NCBI GenBank assembly: GCA_965262565.1
Contig: CBDHFQ010000017.1
Location: 1-64,000, forward strand
DNA: 64,000 nt
Direction: 5' to 3'
Source: CBDHFQ01 sp965262565
Lineage (GTDB): Bacteria; Bacteroidota; Bacteroidia; J057
Shown here one piece after another: positions 44,172-54,538 of this stretch. Below the pieces are notes generated by a model, which did not search any database, was not told where the DNA came from, and was given only the letters and a program-made list of their open reading frames with translations. The translations under genes and the position numbers were made by a program. Each line of letters starts with the position of its first letter. Position 1 is the first letter of the stretch.

Positions 44172-44677
44172 AATTCAATTTCTAAAATAGATGCAATTAA
44201 ATTGTTATCCCGAGCTGATGATTCATGAGAAAATTATCCCTAAGTTCTATTAGATTTATTTTGAGTATACTACATCCAAGTTAGGAAAAAAAAGAGGAGA
44301 AATTGAAATTTCGTGGAGACGAAGGACAGATATTATGCCCCAACATGTAGAGACTATTTAGCCCATATTCTTATGGCTATTTATTTCTTTTGTTTCTCAT
44401 ATTGTATTAATTTGCATTCTTATTTTCGTTAATATATTGCCTTTAATCATATTAACAAAGATCAATATATTGCGTATACCTTACGTTAGTGTTAATACTT
44501 ATCTAATTTCAAGCAAATCTGAAAGTAAGCTGTTCAAAAATAATACTCTATATCTATCCACTTTAGCTAATGAATAAGTTGGGGATAAGTGCATTAAAGT
44601 GTATTTTTGAATAATGAGTATGGACAGTCAACTTTGTATGTGTTTGCTTGTTGACTCTCAGTTGAAGTAAAAACTAT
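44172..44677. other. Divergent intergenic region upstream of ftsH
   Basis: 506 bases with no gene I can support. It holds the ftsH promoter (44579-44609) and, nearer the DUF3253 side, a small dyad TTCGT-GGAG-ACGAA near 44310. The rest is AT-rich and shows no further structure I trust. Confidence 0.5.
44579..44609 (+). promoter_or_regulatory. Promoter of ftsH
   Basis: TTG at 44579-44581, 20-base spacer, TATTTTTG at 44602-44609: an exact Bacteroidota-type promoter. Predicted transcript start near 44616 leaves a 5' leader of about 60 bases. Confidence 0.7.
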
Positions 44678-46720
44678 ATGGCAGATTTAAACAAGACCGA
44701 TCGCAAAAAGAGTCCAAAGAATAATAACAATATTTATTGGATATATGCAGTAGTACTCGCCTTCTTCATTATTGGGTCTCTTTTTCTTGGTGGAAGCGGT
44801 GATAAGAAAGAAATTCTTTTCGAAGATTTTAAAAATATATGGAAGGAGGGGAAATTAGAAAAAGTGGTAGTAATTAATGGTACAGAAGTGGAAGTCTACC
44901 TCAAGGAGGATGATTCTGAATCTGACCAAAACCAGCTTGGAGGAGAGGTAGCAGATGCCTATTTCAAAGTGAATTCCGCAGAAAATTTTGAGCGCTTTCT
45001 ATTCGAAAATAATATCAGATATGAAGTAAAAGAAAAATTTGACTACAGTGCCATTATTCAAATATTAATTCCCATTGCTGTACTGATAGCATTATGGTTC
45101 TTCTTCATGAGAAGAGTAGGTGCTGGTGGAGCAGGTGGTCAAATTTTTAATATTGGAAAAAGTAGAGCCAGTCTATATGATAAAGAAAATAAGGTAAATG
45201 TCACATTTAATGATGTAGCAGGTCTGGATGAAGCAAAAGAAGAGGTACAGGAAGTAGTCGAATTCTTAAAGAACCCGCAAAAGTTTACCAAGTTAGGAGG
45301 ACATATTCCCAAAGGAGTATTATTAGTAGGCCCTCCGGGAACTGGTAAAACGTTGTTAGCTAAAGCAGTCGCCGGGGAAGCAAAAGTACCTTTCTTCTCA
45401 TTAAGTGGTTCTGATTTTGTAGAAATGTTTGTTGGTGTGGGCGCTGCACGAGTAAGGGATCTTTTTAAACAAGCTAAAGAAAAAGCTCCTTGTATAGTAT
45501 TTATAGATGAAATTGATGCGGTAGGAAGAAGTAGAGGAAGGGTTAACATTACAGGAGGAAATGATGAGCGAGAGAATACATTGAACCAGCTATTAGTAGA
45601 AATGGATGGATTTAATAGTGATACAGGAGTTATTATCATGGCCGCTACTAACAGGCCCGATGTACTTGATCCTGCATTACTACGTGCTGGGAGATTTGAT
45701 CGACAGATAGCGGTAGACAGGCCTGATATAAAAGGAAGAGAAGCTATTTTCAAGGTTCACTTGAAAAAGCTAACACTCTCTACCAAGGTAGATGTTCAGC
45801 GCTTAGCCTTCCAAACCCCAGGATTTGTAGGTGCAGATATCATGAATGTATGTAATGAAGCTGCGCTGATAGCCGCTCGTAAAAATAAAAAGGCGGTTGA
45901 GATGGACGACTTTCAGGATGCCATCGATCGAGTGATAGGTGGATTAGAGAAGAAAAGTAAAATCATTTCTCAGGAAGAAAAGAAAATTGTTGCCTATCAT
46001 GAAGCTGGCCATGCGATCTCAGGATGGTTTTTAAAGCACGCGCATCCTTTGGTAAAAGTCTCTATTGTTCCAAGAGGGATTGCTGCTTTAGGATATGCAC
46101 AATATTTACCTAAAGAGCAGTATTTGCATACTTACAGTGAGTTAATTGATAGTATGTGTATGATGCTTGGAGGAAGAGCTGCAGAAGAAATAGTCTTTGG
46201 AGAGGAATACGTATCTACTGGTGCGCAAAATGATCTTCAGCGAATCACAGATACATCCTATGCTATGATTCGTACTTATGGGATGAACAAAAAAGTGGGA
46301 TTATTCTCTTTTGTAAATAAAAGTGATGAGTATAATTTCACCAGGCCCTATTCTGAAGCTACCGCCCAAACTATAGATGAAGAGGCGAGAAAATTAGTAG
46401 ATTTTGTCTACGAAAGAACGATAAAACTGTTAATCGAAAAACGTGAAGAATTAAATATCATCGCTCACGAACTACTTGAAAATGAGGTGTTGTTTAAAGA
46501 TGATATGGAAAGGCTGATAGGATTACGGCCATTCGACGAGCCATCTGTTGAAGAACAAGCTGAGTCAGATCAGGATGCAACTACAGATCAGGCAACAGAG
46601 GTATCCAATACATCATTAAATGATCATCCTCATAGTAATGGGGTCGATAAACCAGCTAATGATTCTCAGCCAGACGCATCAAATAAAAAAGATCAGGATC
46701 AAGATGATCAAGCAGCTTAA
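44678..46720 (+). CDS. ftsH: ATP-dependent zinc metalloprotease FtsH
   Basis: A 680-residue membrane protease that degrades misfolded and short-lived membrane and soluble proteins. Two membrane segments (about 23-41 and 127-147) flank a periplasmic domain. The AAA+ part has Walker A GPPGTGKTLL (about 226-235), Walker B FIDEIDAVGR and the second region of homology with NRPDVLDPALLR. The protease motif is HEAGH. The C-terminal 60 residues are acidic and low-complexity and are not part of the fold. Own promoter and terminator. Confidence 0.97.
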   Translation: MADLNKTDRKKSPKNNNNIYWIYAVVLAFFIIGSLFLGGSGDKKEILFEDFKNIWKEGKLEKVVVINGTEVEVYLKEDDSESDQNQLGGEVADAYFKVNSAENFERFLFENNIRYEVKEKFDYSAIIQILIPIAVLIALWFFFMRRVGAGGAGGQIFNIGKSRASLYDKENKVNVTFNDVAGLDEAKEEVQEVVEFLKNPQKFTKLGGHIPKGVLLVGPPGTGKTLLAKAVAGEAKVPFFSLSGSDFVEMFVGVGAARVRDLFKQAKEKAPCIVFIDEIDAVGRSRGRVNITGGNDERENTLNQLLVEMDGFNSDTGVIIMAATNRPDVLDPALLRAGRFDRQIAVDRPDIKGREAIFKVHLKKLTLSTKVDVQRLAFQTPGFVGADIMNVCNEAALIAARKNKKAVEMDDFQDAIDRVIGGLEKKSKIISQEEKKIVAYHEAGHAISGWFLKHAHPLVKVSIVPRGIAALGYAQYLPKEQYLHTYSELIDSMCMMLGGRAAEEIVFGEEYVSTGAQNDLQRITDTSYAMIRTYGMNKKVGLFSFVNKSDEYNFTRPYSEATAQTIDEEARKLVDFVYERTIKLLIEKREELNIIAHELLENEVLFKDDMERLIGLRPFDEPSVEEQAESDQDATTDQATEVSNTSLNDHPHSNGVDKPANDSQPDASNKKDQDQDDQAA

Positions 46721-46747
46721 TTGAATTGATTAAAAATTTATAAATTT

Positions 46748-46790
46748 TCGGATATTCTTATTTACAATGAGGATATCCGATTCTTTTTTT
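46748..46790 (+). terminator. Terminator of ftsH
   Basis: A 14-bp stem (46748-46761 with 46767-46780, two G-U pairs, 5-base loop) with a following run of T (TTCTTTTTTTT) 28 bases after the ftsH stop. Confidence 0.85.
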
Positions 46791-46837
46791 TACTTTGCTC
46801 TTATTTTAGCAACTAATTACCTTTTATTTGTTCAGTT

Positions 46838-47629
46838 TTGAAGGAAGGTCAAAAGATCTATTTCGTCTCAGATTTACACTTGGGAGCCCCTGATAAGGTA
46901 AAAAGCCTGGAACGTGAAAAATACTTTGTCGACTGGTTAGAATCTATCAAGCCAGAAGTGGGAGAATTATTTTTAGTAGGGGATATATTTGATTTTTGGT
47001 TCGAATACAAGCACGCGGTTCCTAAAGGATATATTAGAATTTTAGGCAAATTAGCTGAGTTTAACGATCTAGGTATTAAGGTTCATCTGTTTGCAGGTAA
47101 CCATGATTTATGGTTAGGATCTTATTTATCAGAACAACTGGGAGCTACCATTCATGATCGACCTACCATATTCTCTTTTTTTAATAAGCAGTTTTACGTT
47201 GCACACGGGGATGGATTGGGAAAAGGAGACTATGGATATAAATTTTTGAAAAAATTACTCACCTCATCGATCACAAAGTTTTTCATTAAGTTTCTTCATC
47301 CAGATGTGGGAATTGGTATGGCTAACAGGCTTTCAGGAATAAGTAGAAAGCAAAATGATAAACATCGACCGAAACATACTCACCTTACCCCTCCTGTATC
47401 CCACGAAAGTGAAAGACTAAATATATTCGCCAGGGATGTATCGAAGGAAAAGCCAGAAATCGATTATTTTATTTTTGGTCATCGTCATATATTATATGAA
47501 AATGAGTTGAATGGGTCTGAATCAAAGGTGTTTATTTTAGGAGATTGGGTGACCTATTACTCATATTTAGAAGTAGATGAGAAAGGCGCATCCTTAAAAT
47601 ATTTTCCCATTGAAGATTTTGTATCATAA
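46838..47629 (+). CDS. lpxH: UDP-2,3-diacylglucosamine diphosphatase (LpxH-like)
   Basis: A 263-residue calcineurin-like phosphoesterase that makes lipid X in lipid A synthesis. Metal ligands: DLHLG (residues 10-14), GDIFDFW (near 47), GNHDLW (near 87), HGDGLGKGDYGYK (near 125) and GHRH (near 215). Start is TTG at 46838. Its last 20 bases overlap the start of the next gene, a sign of translational coupling. Confidence 0.92.
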   Translation: MKEGQKIYFVSDLHLGAPDKVKSLEREKYFVDWLESIKPEVGELFLVGDIFDFWFEYKHAVPKGYIRILGKLAEFNDLGIKVHLFAGNHDLWLGSYLSEQLGATIHDRPTIFSFFNKQFYVAHGDGLGKGDYGYKFLKKLLTSSITKFFIKFLHPDVGIGMANRLSGISRKQNDKHRPKHTHLTPPVSHESERLNIFARDVSKEKPEIDYFIFGHRHILYENELNGSESKVFILGDWVTYYSYLEVDEKGASLKYFPIEDFVS

Positions 47630-48524
47630 ATCCAGTTTTGTCCCCATCTTATGGTGTTGTCTATTCTTTTCCAATCCCTCGGTGCTGGCCCAATCGTTGG
47701 ATTCTATATTTAATTCCCCTCCTCATTTTATTCTTGACCATATTTCCTCCTCTGATCAAATAGAAGTAGATAATGAGGGAAATATTTATCTGCTCAGCAA
47801 TACCTATCAAAGCATATATAAATATTTATCCATTACCCGGTACGATTCTAGCATATTTATTGGAGGCCAAAGCCAAAGAGAAGAAGGTCTGTCTAATCCT
47901 GTGAAAATATCTTCGGATAATCGTCAAAGTCTTTACGTTCTCGATGATGTTGCCAGAAGAATTATCTTACTCAATACCAATTTTCAATTAATCAGGGAGA
48001 TGGATTTTCTGGAATTAAATACTTCTATAGATAGATTCATTGACCAACAGGATGTATTTCCTCAAAGCTTCTGTCTAAATCTTGCAGGAGAAATATTTGT
48101 TCTAAACCAATTGGACAACAGAATATCTAAGACAAATGTATTCGGTGAAATAGAAATATCTTTTGGTGGAACTGATTATGGAGAAGGAAGTTTGTATCAT
48201 CCGGTTGACATTCAAGCTTCTTCAGATAATTTTGTTTTTGTCAGTGATACCTCCAGCCAACAATTAATGGTTTATAATAATTTTGGCATCTTCCAATACA
48301 GTATTAAACCCGAAACATCCATTAGGTGGAAGGCCTTTCATTTATTTGAAAAATTTCTTATCTGTTTTAATGAACATTCCATGAGTATTCATTATTTAAT
48401 CGATCAATCTTCTAAAGAATTCCATTTTCCTGATACAAAACCTGTAAAAGACCTTTATATCAACAGACAATTTATTTACTTGTTGCAGGAAAATGCCGTA
48501 TTATTGTACAATTTTAAAGAATAA
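47610..48524 (+). CDS. Secreted beta-propeller-like protein
   Basis: A 304-residue exported protein. The signal peptide (about residues 9-27, ending PSVLAQ) is followed by repeated strand patterns with segments such as IEVDNEGNIYLLSN, QSLYVLDDVARRIILL and AGEIFVLNQLDNRISK, as in NHL or 6-bladed propellers. No enzyme motif. Overlaps lpxH by 20 bases and precedes prfA by 15, so it sits in an unusual operon. Function unknown; might bind an envelope component. Confidence 0.75.
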   Translation: MKILYHKSSFVPILWCCLFFSNPSVLAQSLDSIFNSPPHFILDHISSSDQIEVDNEGNIYLLSNTYQSIYKYLSITRYDSSIFIGGQSQREEGLSNPVKISSDNRQSLYVLDDVARRIILLNTNFQLIREMDFLELNTSIDRFIDQQDVFPQSFCLNLAGEIFVLNQLDNRISKTNVFGEIEISFGGTDYGEGSLYHPVDIQASSDNFVFVSDTSSQQLMVYNNFGIFQYSIKPETSIRWKAFHLFEKFLICFNEHSMSIHYLIDQSSKEFHFPDTKPVKDLYINRQFIYLLQENAVLLYNFKE

Positions 48525-48539
48525 AGATAGAAGGAAAAG

Positions 48540-49607
48540 ATGCTGGATAAATTAGTGCAATTCGAGACGAGATTTGAAGAAGTAAAGCAAAAGATTGTAG
48601 ATCCTGAGGTAATGACTGATAGAAAGAAATATAAAGAGCTTTCTATAGAGTATAAGGATCTGGAAAAATTTGTCAAGAAATCAACTGAATATCGAGAAGT
48701 ACTGAGTAATATTGAAAATAATAAACTTATTCTTCGCGAAGAGAATGATGCGGAATTGTTAGAATTAGCCAAAGAAGAATTAAGTGAATTAGAACCAAAA
48801 GTCCAGGAATTAGAGGAAGAGATAAAATTGCTCATGATTCCTAAGGATCCCGATGATAGTAAAAATGTGATTCTGGAAATTAGAGCTGGAACAGGTGGGG
48901 ATGAAGCAGCATTATTTGCAGGAGACCTTTTCCGTATGTACCAAAAATTCTGCGAAAAAGTTGGTCTAAAAATGGAGATTTCAGGATTTCAGGAAGGTAC
49001 TTCCGGTGGATACAAAGAGATCGTAGCCTCCATTAGTGGTGAGGATGCTTATGCTGTTATGAAGTTTGAAAGTGGAGTTCATCGAGTACAAAGAGTTCCT
49101 AGCACAGAATCTCAAGGAAGAATTCATACTTCAGCAGCAACGGTAGCCGTTATGCCTGAAGCAGAGGAATTTGAAGTTGACATTAATCCATCTGACGTAA
49201 AAGATGAAACTTTCTGTGCTTCAGGACCGGGAGGGCAGTCAGTAAATACTACCTATTCAGCGGTAAGGTTAACACATATTCCGACAGGGATCGTCGTTTC
49301 TATGCAAGATGAAAAGTCCCAGATTAAAAATAGAGAAAAAGCTATGAGAATTCTTCGCACGAGAATTTATGATATGGAAATAGCTAAACGTAAGAGTGAA
49401 GAGGCAGCACTTAGAAAATCTATGGTATCTACCGGAGATAGAAGTGCTAAAATCAGAACTTATAACTTCCCGCAAGGAAGAGTAACTGATCACCGCATAA
49501 GCTTGACCGTATATAATTTATCGGGCGTTCTGGATGGAGAACTCGAAGAATTTATAGAACAACTCAGAATCGCTGAGAATGCAGAAAGATTGAAAGCCAG
49601 TTCCTGA
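48540..49607 (+). CDS. prfA: Peptide chain release factor 1
   Basis: A 355-residue class I release factor that frees the peptide at UAA and UAG. The catalytic GGQ is in ASGPGGQSVNTTYSAVRLTH (about residues 228-247), and the anticodon-like domain carries RVQRVPSTESQGRIHTS. Length is normal. Follows the propeller gene by 15 bases. Confidence 0.96.
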   Translation: MLDKLVQFETRFEEVKQKIVDPEVMTDRKKYKELSIEYKDLEKFVKKSTEYREVLSNIENNKLILREENDAELLELAKEELSELEPKVQELEEEIKLLMIPKDPDDSKNVILEIRAGTGGDEAALFAGDLFRMYQKFCEKVGLKMEISGFQEGTSGGYKEIVASISGEDAYAVMKFESGVHRVQRVPSTESQGRIHTSAATVAVMPEAEEFEVDINPSDVKDETFCASGPGGQSVNTTYSAVRLTHIPTGIVVSMQDEKSQIKNREKAMRILRTRIYDMEIAKRKSEEAALRKSMVSTGDRSAKIRTYNFPQGRVTDHRISLTVYNLSGVLDGELEEFIEQLRIAENAERLKASS

Positions 49608-49625
49608 GTACTTCCATCAATCTTC

Positions 49626-50723
49626 TTAATCCCGGCTGATCATTAATTTTCCAGAATAAATTTCATTTCCTTCTTTTACTTTTATGGCATAAATGCCCGA
49701 AGGCAAGTGATGAAGTGGTATTAGGGAATCAAAACCATTCAATTGATATTGAATAACGATTCTTCCATGTATATCAGATATAGTCAATTCCCCTCGTTGA
49801 AGGATAGTAGAAGAAAATGATAATCTTACTTCATCTACCGCTGGATTAGGATACAATTTTCCCTCTTTAGAGATAAGTTCTCTTGAGGAAGTAGCAACAT
49901 TAATAAGCGTATCCTGATAAGAAATTCGAGAGATACTTGGCTCCTGACTAAACAATTCAAATGTATTGATTTCTAACAGAGGCACCTTCCCATCTTTTCC
50001 CCACCACTGATATAAACTTCTGGGAGGAGAAGCTAGTATCAAAGTAGTATCTCCAATGACAATGCTATCCTCTCTAATAAAATCGCTTTTTACTCTCAGC
50101 GTTTCAAAAGTACCTAAAGGAGTCGTTAAACTTCCTTCTGCATCTACTTCGTAGGTCAAGGTTTGTTCTTGTCTATAGTAGAAAAATGGAATTTGAGTAA
50201 CAAAAATCTCCAGCGTACTAAATGATGAATCTGTGTCGCCAAATGCTAAGGGCAAGCCTAATAACAACTGAGGAGGATCTCTTCGGGGGCCTAAAGGGAT
50301 GGAAAATAAGCTGGTTTCAAACCCAATCCCCAAATCAAAGTATCCAGTATCCTCTACACTAAAAAATTGAAAAGCGTCAGATATCTCTAGATCTAAAAAA
50401 GTGAGACCTAAGGTAGTATCAGCTTCAGGAAGAACTTTTAATACTGATGCATCGGGAAAATTAAACAGATATAACGGATTAACATCATTCAGGCTTACAA
50501 ATGAGTCAACGGACTGTGAAACTGATACTAAATCAGAGAAGTCCCATGTCAGTCCAGTTCCCGGCGGAGAAATCTCGGAAAGAGCAATCGAAGAATCTGC
50601 TGCATCACTAATAGGAATAGAAATTCCCGGGCTTGGAAGATCTTCAGCCTCAATAATAATTCCCTGAGCATTCAACACTAGATAACTCATCAATAACATG
50701 GGAAAGAATAAAGTTTTTCTCAT
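49626..50723 (-). CDS. T9SS-secreted protein with C-terminal sorting domain
   Basis: A 365-residue exported protein. Residues 1-20 are a signal peptide (MRKTLFFPMLLMSYLVLNAQ). The last 75 or so residues hold a type IX secretion sorting domain: NPAVDEVRLSF, a strand ISDIHGRIVIQYQLNG, and LPSGIYAIKVKEG ending in KLMI. The middle has no known domain; it is acidic and strand-rich. Likely exported across the outer membrane by the Por system and anchored or released. Confidence 0.85.
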   Translation of the reverse strand: MRKTLFFPMLLMSYLVLNAQGIIIEAEDLPSPGISIPISDAADSSIALSEISPPGTGLTWDFSDLVSVSQSVDSFVSLNDVNPLYLFNFPDASVLKVLPEADTTLGLTFLDLEISDAFQFFSVEDTGYFDLGIGFETSLFSIPLGPRRDPPQLLLGLPLAFGDTDSSFSTLEIFVTQIPFFYYRQEQTLTYEVDAEGSLTTPLGTFETLRVKSDFIREDSIVIGDTTLILASPPRSLYQWWGKDGKVPLLEINTFELFSQEPSISRISYQDTLINVATSSRELISKEGKLYPNPAVDEVRLSFSSTILQRGELTISDIHGRIVIQYQLNGFDSLIPLHHLPSGIYAIKVKEGNEIYSGKLMISRD

Positions 50724-50902
50724 ATGGAAGTTAATTTGTTAAATTTCATTTTTTCTAATAAAAAGGGGCTTAGCGGTACATGTCCTTAAAGAAATAGTGA
50801 TTGTATGATTAACTTTCATAAATCGGCATTTATTCTGTACCTTTAAAATTGCTTTAGAATAAAAACTCAAACAAAGTTGTACAAAGCATTTATGCAAGTA
50901 TT

Positions 50903-53752
50903 ATGCGGCTAGTTGACGCATCCATACCTTTCAAAGTAGTTTATGCACTATACCATCATGAGTATTTAGGGTACCTCATATCCTCGCATATCGTCCAAGT
51001 TTTACCTGATGGTCAATTAAGCTTAATTCATCAAGGGATTTATCCTGATAATATGGAGCAGTTTGCTTCAGAACTTGATGATAAGGACAGGAAACTAATA
51101 TGCTTAACTGCTGAACTTTCCTCTAGGGAAGTTATGAAAAAATTTGGTGGAGATAATCGGAACCATGTAGAATTTTTTACCAAAAAATTTGAAGGAGAAC
51201 TTAAAAAGCACGTTCTAACCTATATTCAAAAACGAATGAGCAAGATCTTGCCTTTATTGGAAGATCGCGATGTATATGAAATGGGTAAAGATGGCTACGC
51301 TGCACATACACCTATCAAAGTTCTGGATGAAGTTGCTACCGTCCTTTTTCACTTTAGAAGGAACGAAAATTCTACCCGATATTTCCCCACTATTAAGCTC
51401 AAAGGTCAAAAGATTGATTTTCAATATAGAAATGCAACCCTAATTTGCCATGAACCTGCCTGGATGTTGCTTAATGGAGAATTGTTCACCTTTAAAGATC
51501 AGGTAGATGGCAAAAAATTACTTCCATTCTTAAACAAAAGATACATTAGCATCCCCAAAGAAAAAGAAGCGGAGTATTATCAGAAGTTTATCTCACAGAT
51601 CGTTTCTAAATATGATGTGTATGCCAAAGGGTTTGACATTAAGAGCATATACGAGCATCCTACTTTCTCACTGCTGGTAAAACAACATTCAGAAGAATAC
51701 TTTTCATTTATATGCCAGGTTCATTATGGAAGGTTCATTTTTCCTATAAAGAAGAAGGCCAAAGTTAAGGTTCAACTAGAATCACAAAATGACAGCTATA
51801 TCTTTTATCGAATTGTAAGGAAGCTAGAAGAAGAAAAGGGTATTACCTCCTATTTGGAAGAAATACAACCTCAAAATAATCTATCTCCCTGGGAAAATAT
51901 TCCCAGAGAGATAGCACTGAATTGGTTGGTTACTTATAAGAATCAATTAGCGCAAAAAGGGATAGAGGTAATTCAGGATCAATCTGGTTGCCAGATTAAC
52001 TTTAATCAGCCTGAAATCATCCTGGAAGCAGAGGAGTCTGGAGATTGGTTCGATATCAAAGCTCAGGTAAAGATCGGCTCATATCTCATCCCTTTTATTA
52101 AGTTAAGATCCTATATTTTAAAGACGAAAAGGGAATATCCTCTTCCAGACGGAACTATTGCTATTTTACCGGATCATTGGTTTTCCGATTATCGGCATTT
52201 GTTAGAAGTTTCCCAGAAAAAAGATACTGATACCCTAAGAATTAAAAAGTACCACGCTCCCCTACTCCAATTTCCTTCCACTAATTCTCAAAGCAATTTA
52301 TGGGAACAGTTAAAAGAATTCGATAAAATTCCAGAAGTAGATCCTCCAAAAAACTTACAAGCTACGCTGAGGAATTATCAGGCTCAAGGGTTTAATTGGC
52401 TTTGTTTTATACAATCTCATCATCTGGGAGGAATTTTGGCAGATGATATGGGGCTGGGGAAGACCTTACAAACCTTGACGCTATTACTGCGTGAAAAAGA
52501 AAAAGGGATCAATATTCCTTCCTTAGTCATTCTACCTACCTCCCTGATTCAAAATTGGTATAATGAGTCCCAAAAATTTACCCCAGACCTGGATATTCTT
52601 ATATATACCGGAGTAGCAAGGGAAAAAACCTTAGAGACCTTTTCGAATTACGATGTCATTTTTACTACCTATGGGATTGCCCGTCAAGATATTGATTTCT
52701 TAAAGGATTATCCATTTCACTACGTGATTTTGGATGAAAGTCAAATGATCAAAAATCCCGATTCCAAAACGACCAAGGCAATAAAAAAGCTGATTAGCTA
52801 TCATAGACTTTCATTGACAGGTACCCCTATAGAGAATACTATCATGGATATTTGGTCCCAGATGTCTTTCCTCAATCCAGGCTTACTGGGAAATGAAACA
52901 TTTTTCAAAAAATTCTATGTATCTCCAATAGAAAAAGAACAGAATGAAGAGCGATCTGAGAAGCTGAGAAAAATTATTTACCCTTTCATTTTACGAAGAA
53001 AAAAAGAACAAGTAGAAAAAGAATTACCTCCAAAAATAGAGAAGCTACAGTATTGCGAAATGACGGAGGCACAGCGGGAACTGTATGAGAAGACTAGAAA
53101 TAGTTATAGAAATTATTTACTGGAATTGATTAGTAGTGGTACCTGGAAGAGAAATAAGCTTAATATTCTTACCGGCTTACAACAACTTCGGCAAATAGCG
53201 ATACATCCCAGGATGGTGGAAGAGTCATTTGCGCTTAATCAATCTGGGAAATACAAAGAAGTTAAAAGATTACTTAACAATGTCATTCACAAAAATGCGA
53301 AAATATTAATCTTCAGTCAGTTTGTGAAAATGTTAAGCATTCTCAAACAAGATCTTGAAAAGGAAGGAATTCGCTTTAATTATCTGGATGGCAACACAAG
53401 AGATCGACAGGGTCAGGTAGATAGTTTTCAGCAAGATGAAGACATTCGTGTGTTTCTCATTAGCCTCAAGGCAGGAGGGGTAGGCTTAAACCTCACAGCA
53501 GCAGATTATGTTTTTATTCTGGACCCGTGGTGGAATCCGGCTGTAGAAAACCAGGCGGTAGATCGCTCTCATAGAATAGGGCAAAAAAATACAGTCTTCT
53601 ATTATAAATTCATTACTCAGCATAGCATTGAAGAAAAGATCTTATCGTTGCAGCAGAGAAAAATTAAATTATCTGATGATATCATTTCCGTAGAAGCAGA
53701 TATTTACAAATCTCTCAATGCAGAAGATTTAGGGGAATTACTAAACATGTAG
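50903..53752 (+). CDS. SNF2-family DNA helicase
   Basis: A 949-residue SF2 ATPase. The N-terminal 470 residues are an uncharacterised region with segments like those of bacterial SWIM/SNF2 proteins. Motifs: I DDMGLGKT (about 515-522), II LDESQMIKN (the DEAD-box variant DESQ), III SLTGTPIEN, then the C-terminal half with FSQFVKML, LDGNTRDRQGQ, SLKAGGVGLNLTAADY and QAVDRSHRIGQ. Such proteins remodel nucleic acid-protein complexes; the target is unknown. No partner gene nearby. Confidence 0.93.
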   Translation: MRLVDASIPFKVVYALYHHEYLGYLISSHIVQVLPDGQLSLIHQGIYPDNMEQFASELDDKDRKLICLTAELSSREVMKKFGGDNRNHVEFFTKKFEGELKKHVLTYIQKRMSKILPLLEDRDVYEMGKDGYAAHTPIKVLDEVATVLFHFRRNENSTRYFPTIKLKGQKIDFQYRNATLICHEPAWMLLNGELFTFKDQVDGKKLLPFLNKRYISIPKEKEAEYYQKFISQIVSKYDVYAKGFDIKSIYEHPTFSLLVKQHSEEYFSFICQVHYGRFIFPIKKKAKVKVQLESQNDSYIFYRIVRKLEEEKGITSYLEEIQPQNNLSPWENIPREIALNWLVTYKNQLAQKGIEVIQDQSGCQINFNQPEIILEAEESGDWFDIKAQVKIGSYLIPFIKLRSYILKTKREYPLPDGTIAILPDHWFSDYRHLLEVSQKKDTDTLRIKKYHAPLLQFPSTNSQSNLWEQLKEFDKIPEVDPPKNLQATLRNYQAQGFNWLCFIQSHHLGGILADDMGLGKTLQTLTLLLREKEKGINIPSLVILPTSLIQNWYNESQKFTPDLDILIYTGVAREKTLETFSNYDVIFTTYGIARQDIDFLKDYPFHYVILDESQMIKNPDSKTTKAIKKLISYHRLSLTGTPIENTIMDIWSQMSFLNPGLLGNETFFKKFYVSPIEKEQNEERSEKLRKIIYPFILRRKKEQVEKELPPKIEKLQYCEMTEAQRELYEKTRNSYRNYLLELISSGTWKRNKLNILTGLQQLRQIAIHPRMVEESFALNQSGKYKEVKRLLNNVIHKNAKILIFSQFVKMLSILKQDLEKEGIRFNYLDGNTRDRQGQVDSFQQDEDIRVFLISLKAGGVGLNLTAADYVFILDPWWNPAVENQAVDRSHRIGQKNTVFYYKFITQHSIEEKILSLQQRKIKLSDDIISVEADIYKSLNAEDLGELLNM

Positions 53753-53818
53753 ATCGCTTATTTATATACCTCCAAACCACCTTAATGCCCTCTTTCTTAT
53801 CTCCTGATCGAACAATTT

Positions 53819-54532
53819 CTACCAATACCTCAACTGAGAAAGAAATCGCGTAGCCTGAGAAAAATGACGAATACTTCCATCCATTACCTCAATGACTCTG
53901 GAAGGATATTTTTCGATAAGATGATAATCATGAGTAGCCATGAAAATGGAGGTACCCGCTCTATTGATCTTAATCAATGTTTGCATTATTTGGTCAGAGG
54001 CTTCTGGGTCCAGGTTTCCTGTAGGTTCGTCCGCAATAATCGCAATAGGATCGTTCACTAATGCCCTTGCTATAGCGACTCTTTGCTGTTCCCCTCCCGA
54101 AAGCTGATGTGGATGAGCCTGACCCTGAAACATCATATTGACCTTTACCAATACCTCAGTCATACGCTGCTTCATTTTAGGTTTATTGTTCCAGCCACTA
54201 GCTTTCAAAGCAAAGCGTATATTTTCCAAAACTGAACGATCTGGAAGTAATTGGAAGTCTTGAAAAACAATGCCTATTTGCCTTCTGGCATAGGGTAAAC
54301 GCTGGTTAGAGATATTATGCATCGAGTAATCCCCGAGCTGAATATTACCCTGGTCAGGAGCTAAATCTCCATAAACCAATCTGAGAATACTACTTTTACC
54401 ACTCCCTGTTCTTCCAACCAGATAGACAAATTCTCCAAGATTCACATTAAATGAAATGTCTTTCAAAATCTGCCGCTTACCCATCGTAAGGCTTACCTGA
54501 TTCAAAGATATAATTGTTTTATTACTTTCCAT
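53819..54532 (-). CDS. ftsE: FtsE-like ABC ATPase
   Basis: A 237-residue ABC ATPase with Walker A GRTGSGKSS (about 38-46), LSGGEQQRVAIARAL, and IIADEPTGNLDPEASDQ. The GNLDPE form is characteristic of FtsE and LolD. In FtsE it drives FtsX to open cell-wall hydrolases at division. No ftsX gene is adjacent in this window. It starts 6 bases after the YwqK-like gene ends, on the same strand. Confidence 0.9.
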   Translation of the reverse strand: MESNKTIISLNQVSLTMGKRQILKDISFNVNLGEFVYLVGRTGSGKSSILRLVYGDLAPDQGNIQLGDYSMHNISNQRLPYARRQIGIVFQDFQLLPDRSVLENIRFALKASGWNNKPKMKQRMTEVLVKVNMMFQGQAHPHQLSGGEQQRVAIARALVNDPIAIIADEPTGNLDPEASDQIMQTLIKINRAGTSIFMATHDYHLIEKYPSRVIEVMDGSIRHFSQATRFLSQLRYW

Positions 54533-54538
54533 AGTTCC

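Noticed and set aside
45139..45753. 204-codon minus-strand frame within ftsH
   Set aside because: It is antisense to the conserved AAA+ domain and is explained by codon bias of ftsH.
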